Shown here piece after piece: positions 10,169 to 18,700 of a DNA stretch of 64,000 nucleotides; the stretch's first letter is position 1, and the number at the start of each line of letters is the position of its first letter. The notes under the pieces were generated by a model. It worked only from the letters and a program-made list of their open reading frames with translations, was not told where the DNA came from and ran no database searches. Where the stretch lies: NCBI RefSeq assembly GCF_900090285.1, contig NZ_LT607754.1, positions 3,436,001-3,500,000 on the forward strand. The letters are read 5' to 3'. The position numbers and the translations under genes were made by a program. Origin of the DNA: Micromonospora inositola (GTDB lineage: Bacteria; Actinomycetota; Actinomycetes; Mycobacteriales; Micromonosporaceae).

Positions 10169-11631
10169 TGCGGACGACGGTGCCACCGGTCGCGTGCGTC
10201 GGCGAACCCCGGCTCACCGCCGGCTTCGCCGAGTTCGGCCGGCTCGACCTGCTCGCCCACGAGGAGGTGCACGGCCCGATCGGGCCGATGCAACCGGCCA
10301 GCCTGCTCCGGCTGGCCGAGGCTATCGACCTCAAGGGCAAGGGCGGCGCCGGTTTCCCCTTCGCCCGCAAGCTGCGTGCCGTGCTGGGGTCCTGCGAACG
10401 GCAGAGCCTCTCCGCCGTGGTGGTGGTCAACGCCACCGAGGGGGAGCCGGCGAGCTGGAAGGACAAGGTGCTGCTCACCCGGGCGCCGCACCTGATCCTC
10501 GACGGCGCGGCGCTGGCCGCGTACGCGCTGGACGCCGAGGAGATCGTGATCGGGGTGGCCGACGACGACGTGGGCCGGCCGTCGCTGACCGAGGCGCTGC
10601 AGGAGCGCCGGATGCCGGTGCCGACCAGCATCGTCACCGTGCCGCACCGGTTCATCTCCGGCGAGGGCGGCGCGCTGGTCAACGGCATCAACGGCCTGCC
10701 GCACATCCCGCCCGGGACCAAGAAGCGCTCCAGCGACTCCGGGGTCGGCGGGCTGCCCACCCTGCTCTCCAACGCCGAGACCTTCTCCCAGCTGGCGGTC
10801 GCCGCCCGGCTCGGCCCGTACGAGTACGCCGCACTCGGCACCGACGACGAACCGGGCACCGTGCTGCTCACCGTCACCGGGGCGGCCGCCCGACCGGCGG
10901 TGGTGGAGTGCGCCGCGGGCACCCCGCTGCGGGAGATCCTCGAGCTCTGCGAGGTGCCCGACGGGCCCGGGATCCTGATGGGCGGCTACCACGGCAAGTG
11001 GATCACTCCCGAGGCCGCGGACCGCGCGGAAATCTCCCGCAAGGGGCTGACCGCCGTCGGCGGCACCCTCGGCGCCGGCATCATCGTCCCGCTCGGCCGG
11101 GACACCTGCCCGCTCGGCGAGGCCGCCCAGGTGGTCCGCTACCTGGCCGGCGAGTCCGCCGGGCAGTGCGGGCCGTGCAAGATGGGCCTGCCCGACCTGG
11201 CCCGCGCCGTCGACCTCGCGGTCTCCGGCAGCGCCCCGGTCGAGATCGTCCGGGCCGCGGCCGGCGACGTGAAGGGGCGCGGCGCGTGCAGCCACCCGGA
11301 CGGCACCGCACGGTTCGCCCTCTCCGCGCTGGAGGTCTTCGCCGAGGACCTGCGGCTGCACACCACCGGCGAGGGCTGCGGCAAGCGGGTCACGGGCGTG
11401 ATGGGACTGCCCGGGGCGCCCGACGTGAACCCGCAGAAGCTCACCCTGGACTGGTCCCGGTGCGACGGGCACGGGCTCTGCGCGCACGTGGTGCCGGACT
11501 TCATCCGGCTCGACGCCAACGGTTACCCGGCCTTCCCGCCCACCCCGGTGCCGACCTGGCTGCGGGAGGGCGCGCTCAAGGCGGTCAAGGTCTGTCCCGA
11601 ACTCGCGCTCAGGCTCGCCAGGGCCGAGTAG
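10165..11631 (+). CDS. NuoF-like NADH-binding Fe-S flavoprotein with C-terminal ferredoxin
   Basis: 488 residues. The complex I 51-kDa (NuoF) fold is indicated by the glycine-rich GKGGAGFPF (about 58-66), the NATEGEPASWKD segment, a soluble-ligand-binding block (HGKWI) and an Fe-S region ESAGQCGPC (Cys335, Cys338) plus Cys375. Classical NuoF has ESCGxCxPC; here the first Cys is Ala, and Cys315 (DTCPLGE) lies nearby. Residues 425-485 form a single-cluster ferredoxin: Cys433-x5-Cys439 and Cys477-Pro. Not part of a nuo operon, so it is a stand-alone NADH dehydrogenase module. Context suggests it feeds the heme membrane protein, CcdA or the TlpA partner. Confidence 0.8.
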   Translation: MMRTTVPPVACVGEPRLTAGFAEFGRLDLLAHEEVHGPIGPMQPASLLRLAEAIDLKGKGGAGFPFARKLRAVLGSCERQSLSAVVVVNATEGEPASWKDKVLLTRAPHLILDGAALAAYALDAEEIVIGVADDDVGRPSLTEALQERRMPVPTSIVTVPHRFISGEGGALVNGINGLPHIPPGTKKRSSDSGVGGLPTLLSNAETFSQLAVAARLGPYEYAALGTDDEPGTVLLTVTGAAARPAVVECAAGTPLREILELCEVPDGPGILMGGYHGKWITPEAADRAEISRKGLTAVGGTLGAGIIVPLGRDTCPLGEAAQVVRYLAGESAGQCGPCKMGLPDLARAVDLAVSGSAPVEIVRAAAGDVKGRGACSHPDGTARFALSALEVFAEDLRLHTTGEGCGKRVTGVMGLPGAPDVNPQKLTLDWSRCDGHGLCAHVVPDFIRLDANGYPAFPPTPVPTWLREGALKAVKVCPELALRLARAE

Positions 11632-11651
11632 CCGACCGAGAGGAGACGCGG

Positions 11652-12236
11652 ATGTCGCGTCGTACGTCAGCGCCGACCCGGGCGGTCCGGTCCGGACGCC
11701 TGGTCACCGCGGCCGTGCTGGTCGCCGCGCTGCTGGGCGCGGCCTCCTGCGCGGTCGGCCCGGAGCCGGGGGCGCCGGTGGGCGCGGTCGCCGCCGCCTC
11801 GCCCGCCGCCGCGCCGGTGGTCCCGGCCCGGGTGCCGGAAACGCTGAAGTTCACCGCGAAGACCCTCGACGGTACGCGGTTCTCCGCCGCCGAGCTGGCC
11901 GGCAAGCCGGTGGTGCTCTGGTTCTGGGCGCCCTGGTGCGCCACCTGCGCCAGTCAGGCGTGGACGGTCGCCGAGATCGCGCCGAAGTACCGGGACACCG
12001 TGCCGATCGTCGGCGTCGCCGGCCTGGGCGAGCAGCAGGCGATGAACGAGTTCGTCACCGAGTTCGACCTGGCCGGCACCCCCCAGCTCGACGATCGGGC
12101 CGGCACGCTGTGGCGCCGGTTCGAGGTGGTCGAGCAGAGCACCTTCCTGATCATCGACCGGAACGGCCGGGTCGTCCACCAGGGCTTCCTCGACGGCGAG
12201 TCCCTCAGCCGGCGGGTCGCCGCGCTGGCCGGATGA
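11652..12236 (+). CDS. TlpA/ResA-like thioredoxin-fold lipoprotein
   Basis: 194 residues from ATG at 11652, preceded by an AGGAG ribosome site. The N-terminus is basic then hydrophobic and ends in a lipobox LLGAASC, so the protein should be lipid-anchored outside the membrane. After an Ala/Pro linker the redoxin domain (about 60-194) contains the active site FWAPWCATC. Such proteins reduce or exchange disulfides in exported proteins or apocytochrome c. The stop overlaps the ccdA start (ATGA), and CcdA is the usual electron donor for this class, which supports an extracytoplasmic reductant pair. Confidence 0.88.
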   Translation: MSRRTSAPTRAVRSGRLVTAAVLVAALLGAASCAVGPEPGAPVGAVAAASPAAAPVVPARVPETLKFTAKTLDGTRFSAAELAGKPVVLWFWAPWCATCASQAWTVAEIAPKYRDTVPIVGVAGLGEQQAMNEFVTEFDLAGTPQLDDRAGTLWRRFEVVEQSTFLIIDRNGRVVHQGFLDGESLSRRVAALAG

Positions 12237-13213
12237 TGACCACCCCGCTGCTGCTCGCGCTGACCGCCGGCATGCTCGGCGCGGTCAACCCGTGCGGCTT
12301 CGCGATGCTGCCCGCGTACCTGTCGCTGCTGGTCGCCGGCCCGCCGGACAGGCGCGGCGCGGTCGGCCGCGCGCTCACCGCGACCGCCGGGCTGACCCTC
12401 GGCTACGTCGTGGTGTTCGGCGCGTTCGGCCTCGCCCTGGCGCCGCTGGCGGACCGGCTGCGCCCCCGGCTGCCCTGGACCACCGTGACGCTCGGCCTGC
12501 TGCTGGCCGCCGTCGGCTGCTGGCTGCTCGCCGGCCAGCGGCTGCCCACCCCGCGCCCGTTCGCCCGGGCGCCCCGGCTGAGCCGTTCCTGGGCGTCCAT
12601 GGCGCTCTTCGGCATGGCGTACGCGCTGGCCTCGTTGACGTGCACGATCGCCCCGTTCCTGGCCATTGTGGTGACCAGCCTCCAGGCCGGCTCGACGCTG
12701 CGCGGGCTGGCGCTCTTCGGGGCGTACGCGGTCGGGATGGGGCTGGTGGTCGCGGTGGCCGCGCTCGGCGTGGCGCTGCTGCGCGGCCAGGTGGTGGCCC
12801 GGCTGCGCGGCGCCGGCGCGCTCGTGCCCCGGCTGAGCGGCCTGGTGCTGCTCGTCGCCGGCGGCTACGTCGCCTGGTACGGCTGGTACGAGGTCCGGCT
12901 CGCGCTGGGCCGGCACGACGCCTTCGGCGACCCGGTCGTGGTGGCCGCGGGCCGGGTCCAGCAGGCCCTGTCCGCCGGGCTGGACGCGGCCGGCCCGGCG
13001 GTCCTCGCGGTGGCCCTGGTCGCGCTGCTGCTGGTGGCCCTGCCGCGGCGGGCGACGGCCGCGGCCCGGCGCGGCGGGCCCGCCGTCAGCCTGGACCCGG
13101 ATCGGGTCCCGCGGCGCGCGCAGGGAGGTGCCGAGCCGGGCCGGGACGACGAACGGCGGGCGTCGGGAGGACCCGACGCCCGCCGTTCGGGTGCGGTCAG
13201 CGGACCGGCGTGA
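12233..13213 (+). CDS. ccdA: CcdA/DsbD-like transmembrane thiol-disulfide transporter
   Basis: 326 residues, ATG overlapping the TlpA stop; a second ATG follows directly. Six or more hydrophobic helices. The two conserved cysteines of the CcdA family are in NPCGF (near the N-terminus) and in LTCTIAPF (helix 4), and they shuttle electrons from cytoplasmic thioredoxin to outer partners. The protein is longer than usual CcdA (about 240 residues): the last 50 residues are a hydrophilic Arg/Gly/Pro tail whose coding sequence contains the terminator hairpin at 13150-13189. The stop lies 17 bp into the convergent serS gene, so the tail may be an accidental extension. Confidence 0.88.
   Translation: MMTTPLLLALTAGMLGAVNPCGFAMLPAYLSLLVAGPPDRRGAVGRALTATAGLTLGYVVVFGAFGLALAPLADRLRPRLPWTTVTLGLLLAAVGCWLLAGQRLPTPRPFARAPRLSRSWASMALFGMAYALASLTCTIAPFLAIVVTSLQAGSTLRGLALFGAYAVGMGLVVAVAALGVALLRGQVVARLRGAGALVPRLSGLVLLVAGGYVAWYGWYEVRLALGRHDAFGDPVVVAAGRVQQALSAGLDAAGPAVLAVALVALLLVALPRRATAAARRGGPAVSLDPDRVPRRAQGGAEPGRDDERRASGGPDARRSGAVSGPA
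13150..13189. terminator. Bidirectional terminator between ccdA and serS
   Basis: Perfect 18-bp inverted repeat (13150-13167 with 13172-13189) and a 4-base loop AGGA. It sits where the two convergent genes meet, inside the last codons of ccdA and just beyond the serS stop. No T-run follows, as is usual in high-GC actinobacteria. Confidence 0.75.
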
Positions 13214-14483
13214 GCCGGTCGGCGCCCAGCTTGTCGTGGAGCACCTCCGGCACCAGCACCGAGCCGTCGGGCTGCTGGAAGTGCTCCAGGATGGCCGGGA
13301 AGAGCCGGCTGGTGGCCAGCGCCGAGCCGTTCAGCGTGTGCACGAACCGGGTCTGCTTGCCGCCCGGCTCCCGGTAGCGGATCGCCGCCCGGCGGGCCTG
13401 GTAGTCGCCGCCCCAGGAGACCGACGACACCTCCTTGTACTTGCCGGTGCTCGGCATCCAGACCTCGACGTCGAGGGTCTTCTTCATCGCGGCGCTGGCG
13501 TCGCCGGCCGCGAGCAGGCTGGTCTGGTAGTGCAGCCCCAACTGCTCGACCAGGCCCTCCACGTGGGCGACCATCGCCTCCAGGGCGGCGTCCGCCTGCT
13601 CGGGCAGGGTGAACTGGAAGATCTCCACCTTGTTGAACTGGTGGCCGCGTACGGTGCCCCGCTCGTCGGAGTGCGAGCCGGCGGCCTCGCGGCGGTAGCA
13701 CGGGGTATAGGCGAACGCCTTCAGCGGCAGCTTCGCCGTCTCCAGGATCTCGTCCTGGTACGCCCCGAGGATCGCCGTCTCCGCGGTGGGCAGCAGGAAC
13801 TGCCCGCGCGGGGCGGACTCCCGGTCCAGGTGGTAGACGTCGTCGTAGAACTTCGGGAACTGGCCGGCGGCGAAGCCGGCGCTGTCCAGCAGCAGGTGCG
13901 GCGGGAGCAGGAACTCGTACCCGGCCTGGATGTTCTGCTCGATCAGCCAGTTGACCAGCGCCCACTCCAGCCGGGCGCCCATGCCGGTGTACATCCAGAA
14001 GCCCGAACCGCCGAGCTTGACGCCCCGCTCGTGGTCGACCAGGCCGAGCGCGCGGGACAGCTCGATGTGGTCGCGGACCTTCTCGATGACCGGCGGCTCG
14101 CCGAAGGTCTTCACCACCCGGTTGGCCTCCTTGCCGCCGGGCACGACGTCGTCGGCGGGCAGGTTGGGCAGCTCGCTCATCGCGGTGCGGAGCCGGGACT
14201 GCACCTCGTCCAGCTGGGACTCCAGCTCGGCGAGCTGCTTGCGCTCGGCCTCCGGCGCGACGGACTCCGGCGCGGTGCCGGCCCGCTTCGCCTGCGCGTA
14301 CGCCCGAGCCTCCGCCTTGCGGCGCTGCCGCTCGGCGTCGATCTCGCTGATCAGGGCGCGGCGCTCCTGGTCGAGCCGCTGGATCTCGTCCAGCGCCCGG
14401 TTGACCTCGGCGGGATCCAGACGCTTCGCCAGCGCGGTCGCCACCGCCTCGCGATCCTTCCGGATCAACTCCATGTCGAGCAT
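13197..14483 (-). CDS. serS: Seryl-tRNA synthetase
   Basis: 428 residues, the usual length. N-terminal long antiparallel coiled coil (about 30-110) that grips the tRNA-Ser arms, then a class II catalytic core. Motif 2 is visible as RGTVRGHQFNKVEIFQF and the class II motif 1 region precedes it; the C-terminal motif 3 region includes ALATSRLFPAILEHFQ. It charges tRNA-Ser with serine, and also tRNA-Sec where present. Single gene, convergent with ccdA. Confidence 0.97.
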   Translation of the reverse strand: MLDMELIRKDREAVATALAKRLDPAEVNRALDEIQRLDQERRALISEIDAERQRRKAEARAYAQAKRAGTAPESVAPEAERKQLAELESQLDEVQSRLRTAMSELPNLPADDVVPGGKEANRVVKTFGEPPVIEKVRDHIELSRALGLVDHERGVKLGGSGFWMYTGMGARLEWALVNWLIEQNIQAGYEFLLPPHLLLDSAGFAAGQFPKFYDDVYHLDRESAPRGQFLLPTAETAILGAYQDEILETAKLPLKAFAYTPCYRREAAGSHSDERGTVRGHQFNKVEIFQFTLPEQADAALEAMVAHVEGLVEQLGLHYQTSLLAAGDASAAMKKTLDVEVWMPSTGKYKEVSSVSWGGDYQARRAAIRYREPGGKQTRFVHTLNGSALATSRLFPAILEHFQQPDGSVLVPEVLHDKLGADRLTPVR

Positions 14484-14576
14484 GCTGCTCGTACGCCTCC
14501 GTCCAGGCAGTCAGGTGGGACCACCAGATGCTACCGTCGCGGCCCCGTCCGGCCGTCCCGCACCCGGGACCGGCGG

Positions 14577-15668
14577 TCAGAGCCGGACGGGCATGAGGAC
14601 GGAGAAGGCGTGCTCGTCGTCCGGGCGGCGCACGGCCAGCGGGGCGATCGGCCCGTCCAGCTCCAGCAGGAGCTGCCCCCGGTCACCGGCGTCGAGGGCG
14701 TCGAGCAGGTACTCCCGATTCACCCCGACCCGGACGGCGTCCGCCTCCGGCGCCTCGTCCGGCCCGACCACCCGCAGCCCGCCCCGCTCGTCCAACCCCA
14801 GCACGGTCACCTCGGCGCGTACCCCGTCGTGCTCCTTCACCAGCACCGGCGCGCCCTCGGCGGTCATCGCGGCGCGCAACGCCACCACGTCCACCACCAC
14901 CCGGTGCGCCGGCGCGCCGGTGACATGGCCGTGCAGCAGCCGGCGGTAGTCCGGGAAGTCGTACGGCAGGGGAGCGGTGCGCACCGTGCGGCCGGCGACG
15001 GAGACCTCGACGGTCTCCCGGTCGACGGTGACGTGCGCGTCCGGGGTGATCCCGGCGCCGGTGTCCAGCAGGGCGCGCGCCTCGTCGACGAAGCCGACCG
15101 GGACGAGCACCCGCACCGGCGGGCCGTCCATCTTCCACCCGGTCCGGGCCACCGCCAGCCGGTGCCGGTCGGTGGCGACCAGCCGTACGCCGTCCGGCTC
15201 GACCTCCAGCAGCACCGCGGACAGCGCCGGCAGTTCCGGATCGGCGCCGACGGCGAAGCGGACCGCGTCGACGGCGGCGGCGAGGTCGGCACGGTGCAGC
15301 ACGAGACGGGTGGTCATCGGGGTCTCCTCGGGGTCGATCAGGGCACGGACCCGGGAGAGCTCACGGCGGGCGTCGGCGAGGCCGTCCTCCAGCCGGCGCA
15401 GGTGCGCGTCCAGCAGCCGGCCGACCACCGCCGGCTCGGACCGGTGCCGCAGCGCGGCGCCGATCTCGGCCAGCGGCATGCCGACCCGGCGCAGCCCGGC
15501 CACCAGCCGAGCCGGCGCCACCTGGTCGTCGGTGTACCAGCGGTAGCCGGTCACCGGGTCGACCTGCGCGGGCACCAGCACGCCGGAACGGTCGTAGAAC
15601 CGCAGCGCGCTCACGGTCAGCCCGCTGGCCCGGGCCAGCTCGCCGATGCTGCGCAGTTCGCTCTCCAC
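14577..15668 (-). CDS. MerR-type regulator fused to DnaN-like sliding-clamp domains
   Basis: 363 residues from GTG at 15668. Residues 5-75 form a MerR winged helix (SIGELARASGLTVSALRFYD, GYRWYTDDQ) followed by the helical dimerisation segment to about 118. From about 122 the sequence is like bacterial beta sliding clamp (DnaN) domains 2 and 3: VRLVATDRHRLAVART, then YDFPDYRRLL, NREYLLDAL and a C-terminus FSVLMPVRL matching the DnaN end. DnaN domain 1 is absent. In ordinary MerR proteins this region binds the inducer, so the clamp fold may serve as a ligand or partner module. Neighbours do not reveal the target. Similar fusions are known as annotated families in actinobacteria, but I know of no assigned function. 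Confidence 0.85.
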   Translation of the reverse strand: MESELRSIGELARASGLTVSALRFYDRSGVLVPAQVDPVTGYRWYTDDQVAPARLVAGLRRVGMPLAEIGAALRHRSEPAVVGRLLDAHLRRLEDGLADARRELSRVRALIDPEETPMTTRLVLHRADLAAAVDAVRFAVGADPELPALSAVLLEVEPDGVRLVATDRHRLAVARTGWKMDGPPVRVLVPVGFVDEARALLDTGAGITPDAHVTVDRETVEVSVAGRTVRTAPLPYDFPDYRRLLHGHVTGAPAHRVVVDVVALRAAMTAEGAPVLVKEHDGVRAEVTVLGLDERGGLRVVGPDEAPEADAVRVGVNREYLLDALDAGDRGQLLLELDGPIAPLAVRRPDDEHAFSVLMPVRL

Positions 15669-15703
15669 GACGACCGATCCTGGGCCCTCAACCCGGTCGA
15701 GGG

Positions 15704-16891
15704 TCAAGCCGTCGGGCCCGCGTCGACCACGCGGAACGTCATCCCCGCCTTGACCAGGCGCTCCAGCAGGGCGTCGCCCATCGCGGTGACCGGGGTCACC
15801 TGCCCGGAGGTCGGCGGCAGGTCGTCGCACGCCAGGCAGAGCGCGGACTCGGCGAGCATCTTCGCGGTCTCGTCGTACCCGGGGTCGCCGCCGGCCACCT
15901 CGGTGAGCACCTTCCGGCCGCCGCCGAAGCCGAGGAAGCGCACCGTGAACCAGGACTTCGCCCGCTGCTCGGCGGTCGGCCCCTGGCCGGAGGCGAGCCG
16001 GCCGAGCAGCCAGCGCCGGGTCGGCGGCAGCTTCACCAGCCCGACCAGGCCGGCCATCCCGACGCCGGCGACCAGGATCGTCGGCAGCCGCTTCACCGCG
16101 GCGAAGTGCCGGTAGCGGAAGTCCGGGCCGTACTCCGGGCGGGCCGCCGCCGACCGGCGGACCACCTGCGGGTCGATGGTCGGCAGCGGCACCACCCACC
16201 TGCCCAGCTCCTTGGACCGGCCCACCTTCCCGGGCACCGCGCGGACCCGGCGGCCCTCCGGGCGCGGCTCGACCGCCTTGCGCGCCTTCGCGGCCCGGCT
16301 CATCTCCCCGGTCCGGGAGAACGCGGTCAGCGCCGAGTGGTACGTGCCGGCGGAGAACCGGCCGCCGGCCCGGACGAAGCCGTCCACGGTGATCGGCCCG
16401 TCCGACGGGAGCTGCTTGACGGTGTACCAGGCGCCGAGGTCGTGCGGGATCGAGTCGAAGCCGCAGGCGTGCACCAGCCGCGCGCCGGTGCGGACCGCCT
16501 CGGCGTGGTGCCGCACGTACATCAGGTCGACGAACTCCGGCTCGCCGGTGATGTCCAGGTAGTCGGTGCCGGCGGCGGCGCAGGCCGCGACCAGCGGCTC
16601 CCCGTGGTGGATGTACGGGCCGACGGTGCTGGCCACCACCCGGGCGCTCGCGGCGACCGCGCGCAGCGACTCCGGGTCGGTCACGTCGGCGGTCAGCAGC
16701 GGCAGACCGGACAGCGCCGGGTCGATCGCGGCGAGCCGGTCCCGCACCGCGGCCAGCTTGCCCGGGTTGCGGCCGGCGAGGGCCCAGCGCAGTCCGGTGG
16801 GGGCGTGCCGGGCCAGGTACTCGGCGGTCAGCGCGCCGGTGAAGCCGGTCGCGCCGAACAGGACGAGGTCGTGCGGGCGGTCGTCGCGCAT
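15704..16891 (-). CDS. Saccharopine-dehydrogenase-like oxidoreductase (trans-acting enoyl reductase type)
   Basis: 395 residues. Begins with a Rossmann motif LVLFGATGFTGALTAEYL (about 10-27) and the GRNPGKL segment typical of NAD(P)-binding saccharopine-reductase-like proteins. Actinobacterial relatives include the trans-acting enoyl reductase Rv2953 used in phthiocerol/glycolipid synthesis. A role in lipid or polyketide reduction is possible but no biosynthetic cluster is next to it. Separated by only 35 bp from the MerR-DnaN gene on the same strand, so cotranscription is likely. Confidence 0.8.
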   Translation of the reverse strand: MRDDRPHDLVLFGATGFTGALTAEYLARHAPTGLRWALAGRNPGKLAAVRDRLAAIDPALSGLPLLTADVTDPESLRAVAASARVVASTVGPYIHHGEPLVAACAAAGTDYLDITGEPEFVDLMYVRHHAEAVRTGARLVHACGFDSIPHDLGAWYTVKQLPSDGPITVDGFVRAGGRFSAGTYHSALTAFSRTGEMSRAAKARKAVEPRPEGRRVRAVPGKVGRSKELGRWVVPLPTIDPQVVRRSAAARPEYGPDFRYRHFAAVKRLPTILVAGVGMAGLVGLVKLPPTRRWLLGRLASGQGPTAEQRAKSWFTVRFLGFGGGRKVLTEVAGGDPGYDETAKMLAESALCLACDDLPPTSGQVTPVTAMGDALLERLVKAGMTFRVVDAGPTA

Positions 16892-16922
16892 CCGCCGAGT
16901 GTGCCACCCGAGGGCGCGCGGG

Positions 16923-18074
16923 TCACGGGGCGAAGACCGCCCGGACGCAACCGTCCGCCCGCTCGCGGAACAGCGCGTAACCGTGGGCGCCCCGCTCCAG
17001 CGGCAGACGGTGGGTGGCCAGGTGCTCGGTGCGCAGCTCGTCGCGGGCCATCCGGTCCAGCAGCATCGGGATCCAGCGCTGCCCGTGCTGCCGGGCGCTG
17101 CGGACGGTGAGCCCCTTGTTCATCACCGCGCCGAGCGGGAACGTGTCGACGAACCCGGTCCAGGTGCCGAGGACGACCACCGTGCCGCTCTTGCGGCAGG
17201 CGTGCACCGCCTCGCGGAGCGCCAACGGCCGGTCCGCCCCGCCGCCGAGCCGGCCGCCGAGCAGCCCCGGTGGCTCCGGTTCCATGCCGACCGCCTCCAC
17301 GCACACGTCCGGGCCCCGACCGCCGCTGCGTTCCCGCAGCTCCGCCGGGACGTCGACGTACCGGTAGTTGAGCGGCTCCGCGCCGACGTGCCGGTCGACC
17401 ATGCGCAGCCGGTCGTCGTACCGGTCGATGACGATGACCCGGTCCGCGCCGTGCAACAGGGCGGCCCGGGCGGTGAGCTGCCCGACCGCCCCCGCACCCC
17501 AGACCGCGACCACGTCACCCGGCCCGATTTCGCCCAGCTCGGCGCCCATCCAGCCGGTCGGCGCGGCGTCCGAGGCGAACACCGCCCGGTCGTCGCTGAC
17601 CCGGTCGGGCACGGTGAACGCGCCCACGTCGGCGTACGGCACCCGGACGTACTCGGCGTGGCTGCCGGCGAAGCCGCCCAGCGGGGCGGGGTGGCCGTAG
17701 CAGCCGCCGGTGGGCTGGCCCCAGGCCGACTCGGTCGCGGCCGCGCCGGTGCTGCCGTTGTCGCAGCAGGCGAAGAGGCCCTGCCGGCAGAACCAGCAGG
17801 CGCCGCAGGCGACCGCCGCGCAGACCACGACCCGGTCGTCGAGCCGGTGCCGCCGTACCTCCGGGCCGACCTCGACCACCTCGCCGAGGAACTCGTGGCC
17901 GAGCACGTCCCCGGCCGCGAGGAACGGGATCCGCCCGCCCAGCAGCGGCAGGTCCGCACCGCAGGTGGCGCTGCGCCGGACCCGGACGATCATGTCGTGC
18001 GCGTTGCGCAGCTCCGGGTCGGGCACCTGCCGTACCGCCAGCGCGTCGACGCCCTCCCAGCACAGCGCCCTCAC
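16923..18074 (-). CDS. Zinc-dependent alcohol dehydrogenase (formaldehyde dehydrogenase-like)
   Basis: 383 residues from GTG at 18074. GroES-like domain with the catalytic-zinc site (SATCGADLPL, GHEFLGEVVEVG) and a structural-zinc cluster of four cysteines (VVCAAVACGACWFCRQGLFACC). The Rossmann part has VWGAGAVGQL. Sequence style resembles the glutathione-independent formaldehyde dehydrogenase/threonine dehydrogenase branch. It oxidises an alcohol or aldehyde adduct with NAD(P). Its GTG overlaps the stop of the upstream small gene, so the two form a coupled pair. Confidence 0.9.
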   Translation of the reverse strand: MRALCWEGVDALAVRQVPDPELRNAHDMIVRVRRSATCGADLPLLGGRIPFLAAGDVLGHEFLGEVVEVGPEVRRHRLDDRVVVCAAVACGACWFCRQGLFACCDNGSTGAAATESAWGQPTGGCYGHPAPLGGFAGSHAEYVRVPYADVGAFTVPDRVSDDRAVFASDAAPTGWMGAELGEIGPGDVVAVWGAGAVGQLTARAALLHGADRVIVIDRYDDRLRMVDRHVGAEPLNYRYVDVPAELRERSGGRGPDVCVEAVGMEPEPPGLLGGRLGGGADRPLALREAVHACRKSGTVVVLGTWTGFVDTFPLGAVMNKGLTVRSARQHGQRWIPMLLDRMARDELRTEHLATHRLPLERGAHGYALFRERADGCVRAVFAP

Positions 18075-18514
18075 CCGGCGGCCCCCGGGCGGTCCAGCCG
18101 CGACCGGTCCGCGCGGAGCACCTCGCCGGTCTCGGCGAGCTGCTTGGCCTCCCGCAGCGCCTGCCGGATCAGCAGCCCAGGGTCGTCGCCGACCAGGTGG
18201 GCGGCCAGGCCGGGCAGCGGCGGCGAGTCGCCGAGCGGCCGGGCGGCCAGCTCGGTGCCGCGCCCCCCGGGCGCCGGGCGGGCGTGCAGTTCGACTGCGC
18301 CGTCGAGCCGGCGCAGCGGCTCCGGCCACCGTCCCTCGGGCAGCACCGCCTCCGGCGGGCCGGCCACGGTCACCACCTGCCACCGCGCGGGTCGCGGGTC
18401 GGTGCCGGCCACCCGCGGCCAGCTCCGGTGCCGGGGTACGACCAGCGCCCGGACCGCCGTCGCCCCCACCCCGCCCACCGCGAGGGCGATCGTGCCCCGG
18501 GTCAGCCGTCCCAT
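18071..18514 (-). CDS. Hypothetical SRPBCC-like protein coupled to alcohol dehydrogenase
   Basis: 147 residues, ATG at 18514, stop overlapping the dehydrogenase GTG by four bases. A hydrophobic N-terminal segment (about residues 5-22) may be a membrane anchor. The body WQVVTVAGPPEAVLP ... LRRLDGAVELHARPAP ... GTELAAR looks like a compressed SRPBCC (START-like) cyclase/carrier domain, followed by a helical REAKQLAETGEVL motif at the C-terminus. The pairing with a Zn dehydrogenase suggests a shared substrate, but none can be named. The family call is inference from pattern. Confidence 0.7.
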   Translation of the reverse strand: MGRLTRGTIALAVGGVGATAVRALVVPRHRSWPRVAGTDPRPARWQVVTVAGPPEAVLPEGRWPEPLRRLDGAVELHARPAPGGRGTELAARPLGDSPPLPGLAAHLVGDDPGLLIRQALREAKQLAETGEVLRADRSRLDRPGAAG

Positions 18515-18700
18515 CCGTACCACCTGCCCCTCGCCTCGTCCCGGGTCGGCGGGCGGCCGGTCACGCGCGGCCGACCGCCCGCGAATGTCCAGCATCGGGG
18601 CGGTCCGGGTGAAGCCGGCTCGCCCCGAAGGGGTGAACCGGCGCGGGCCGGGTAACCGCTCGCCGCACGACCGGGAGCGGACGCGACGGGGAGGGGCCGC

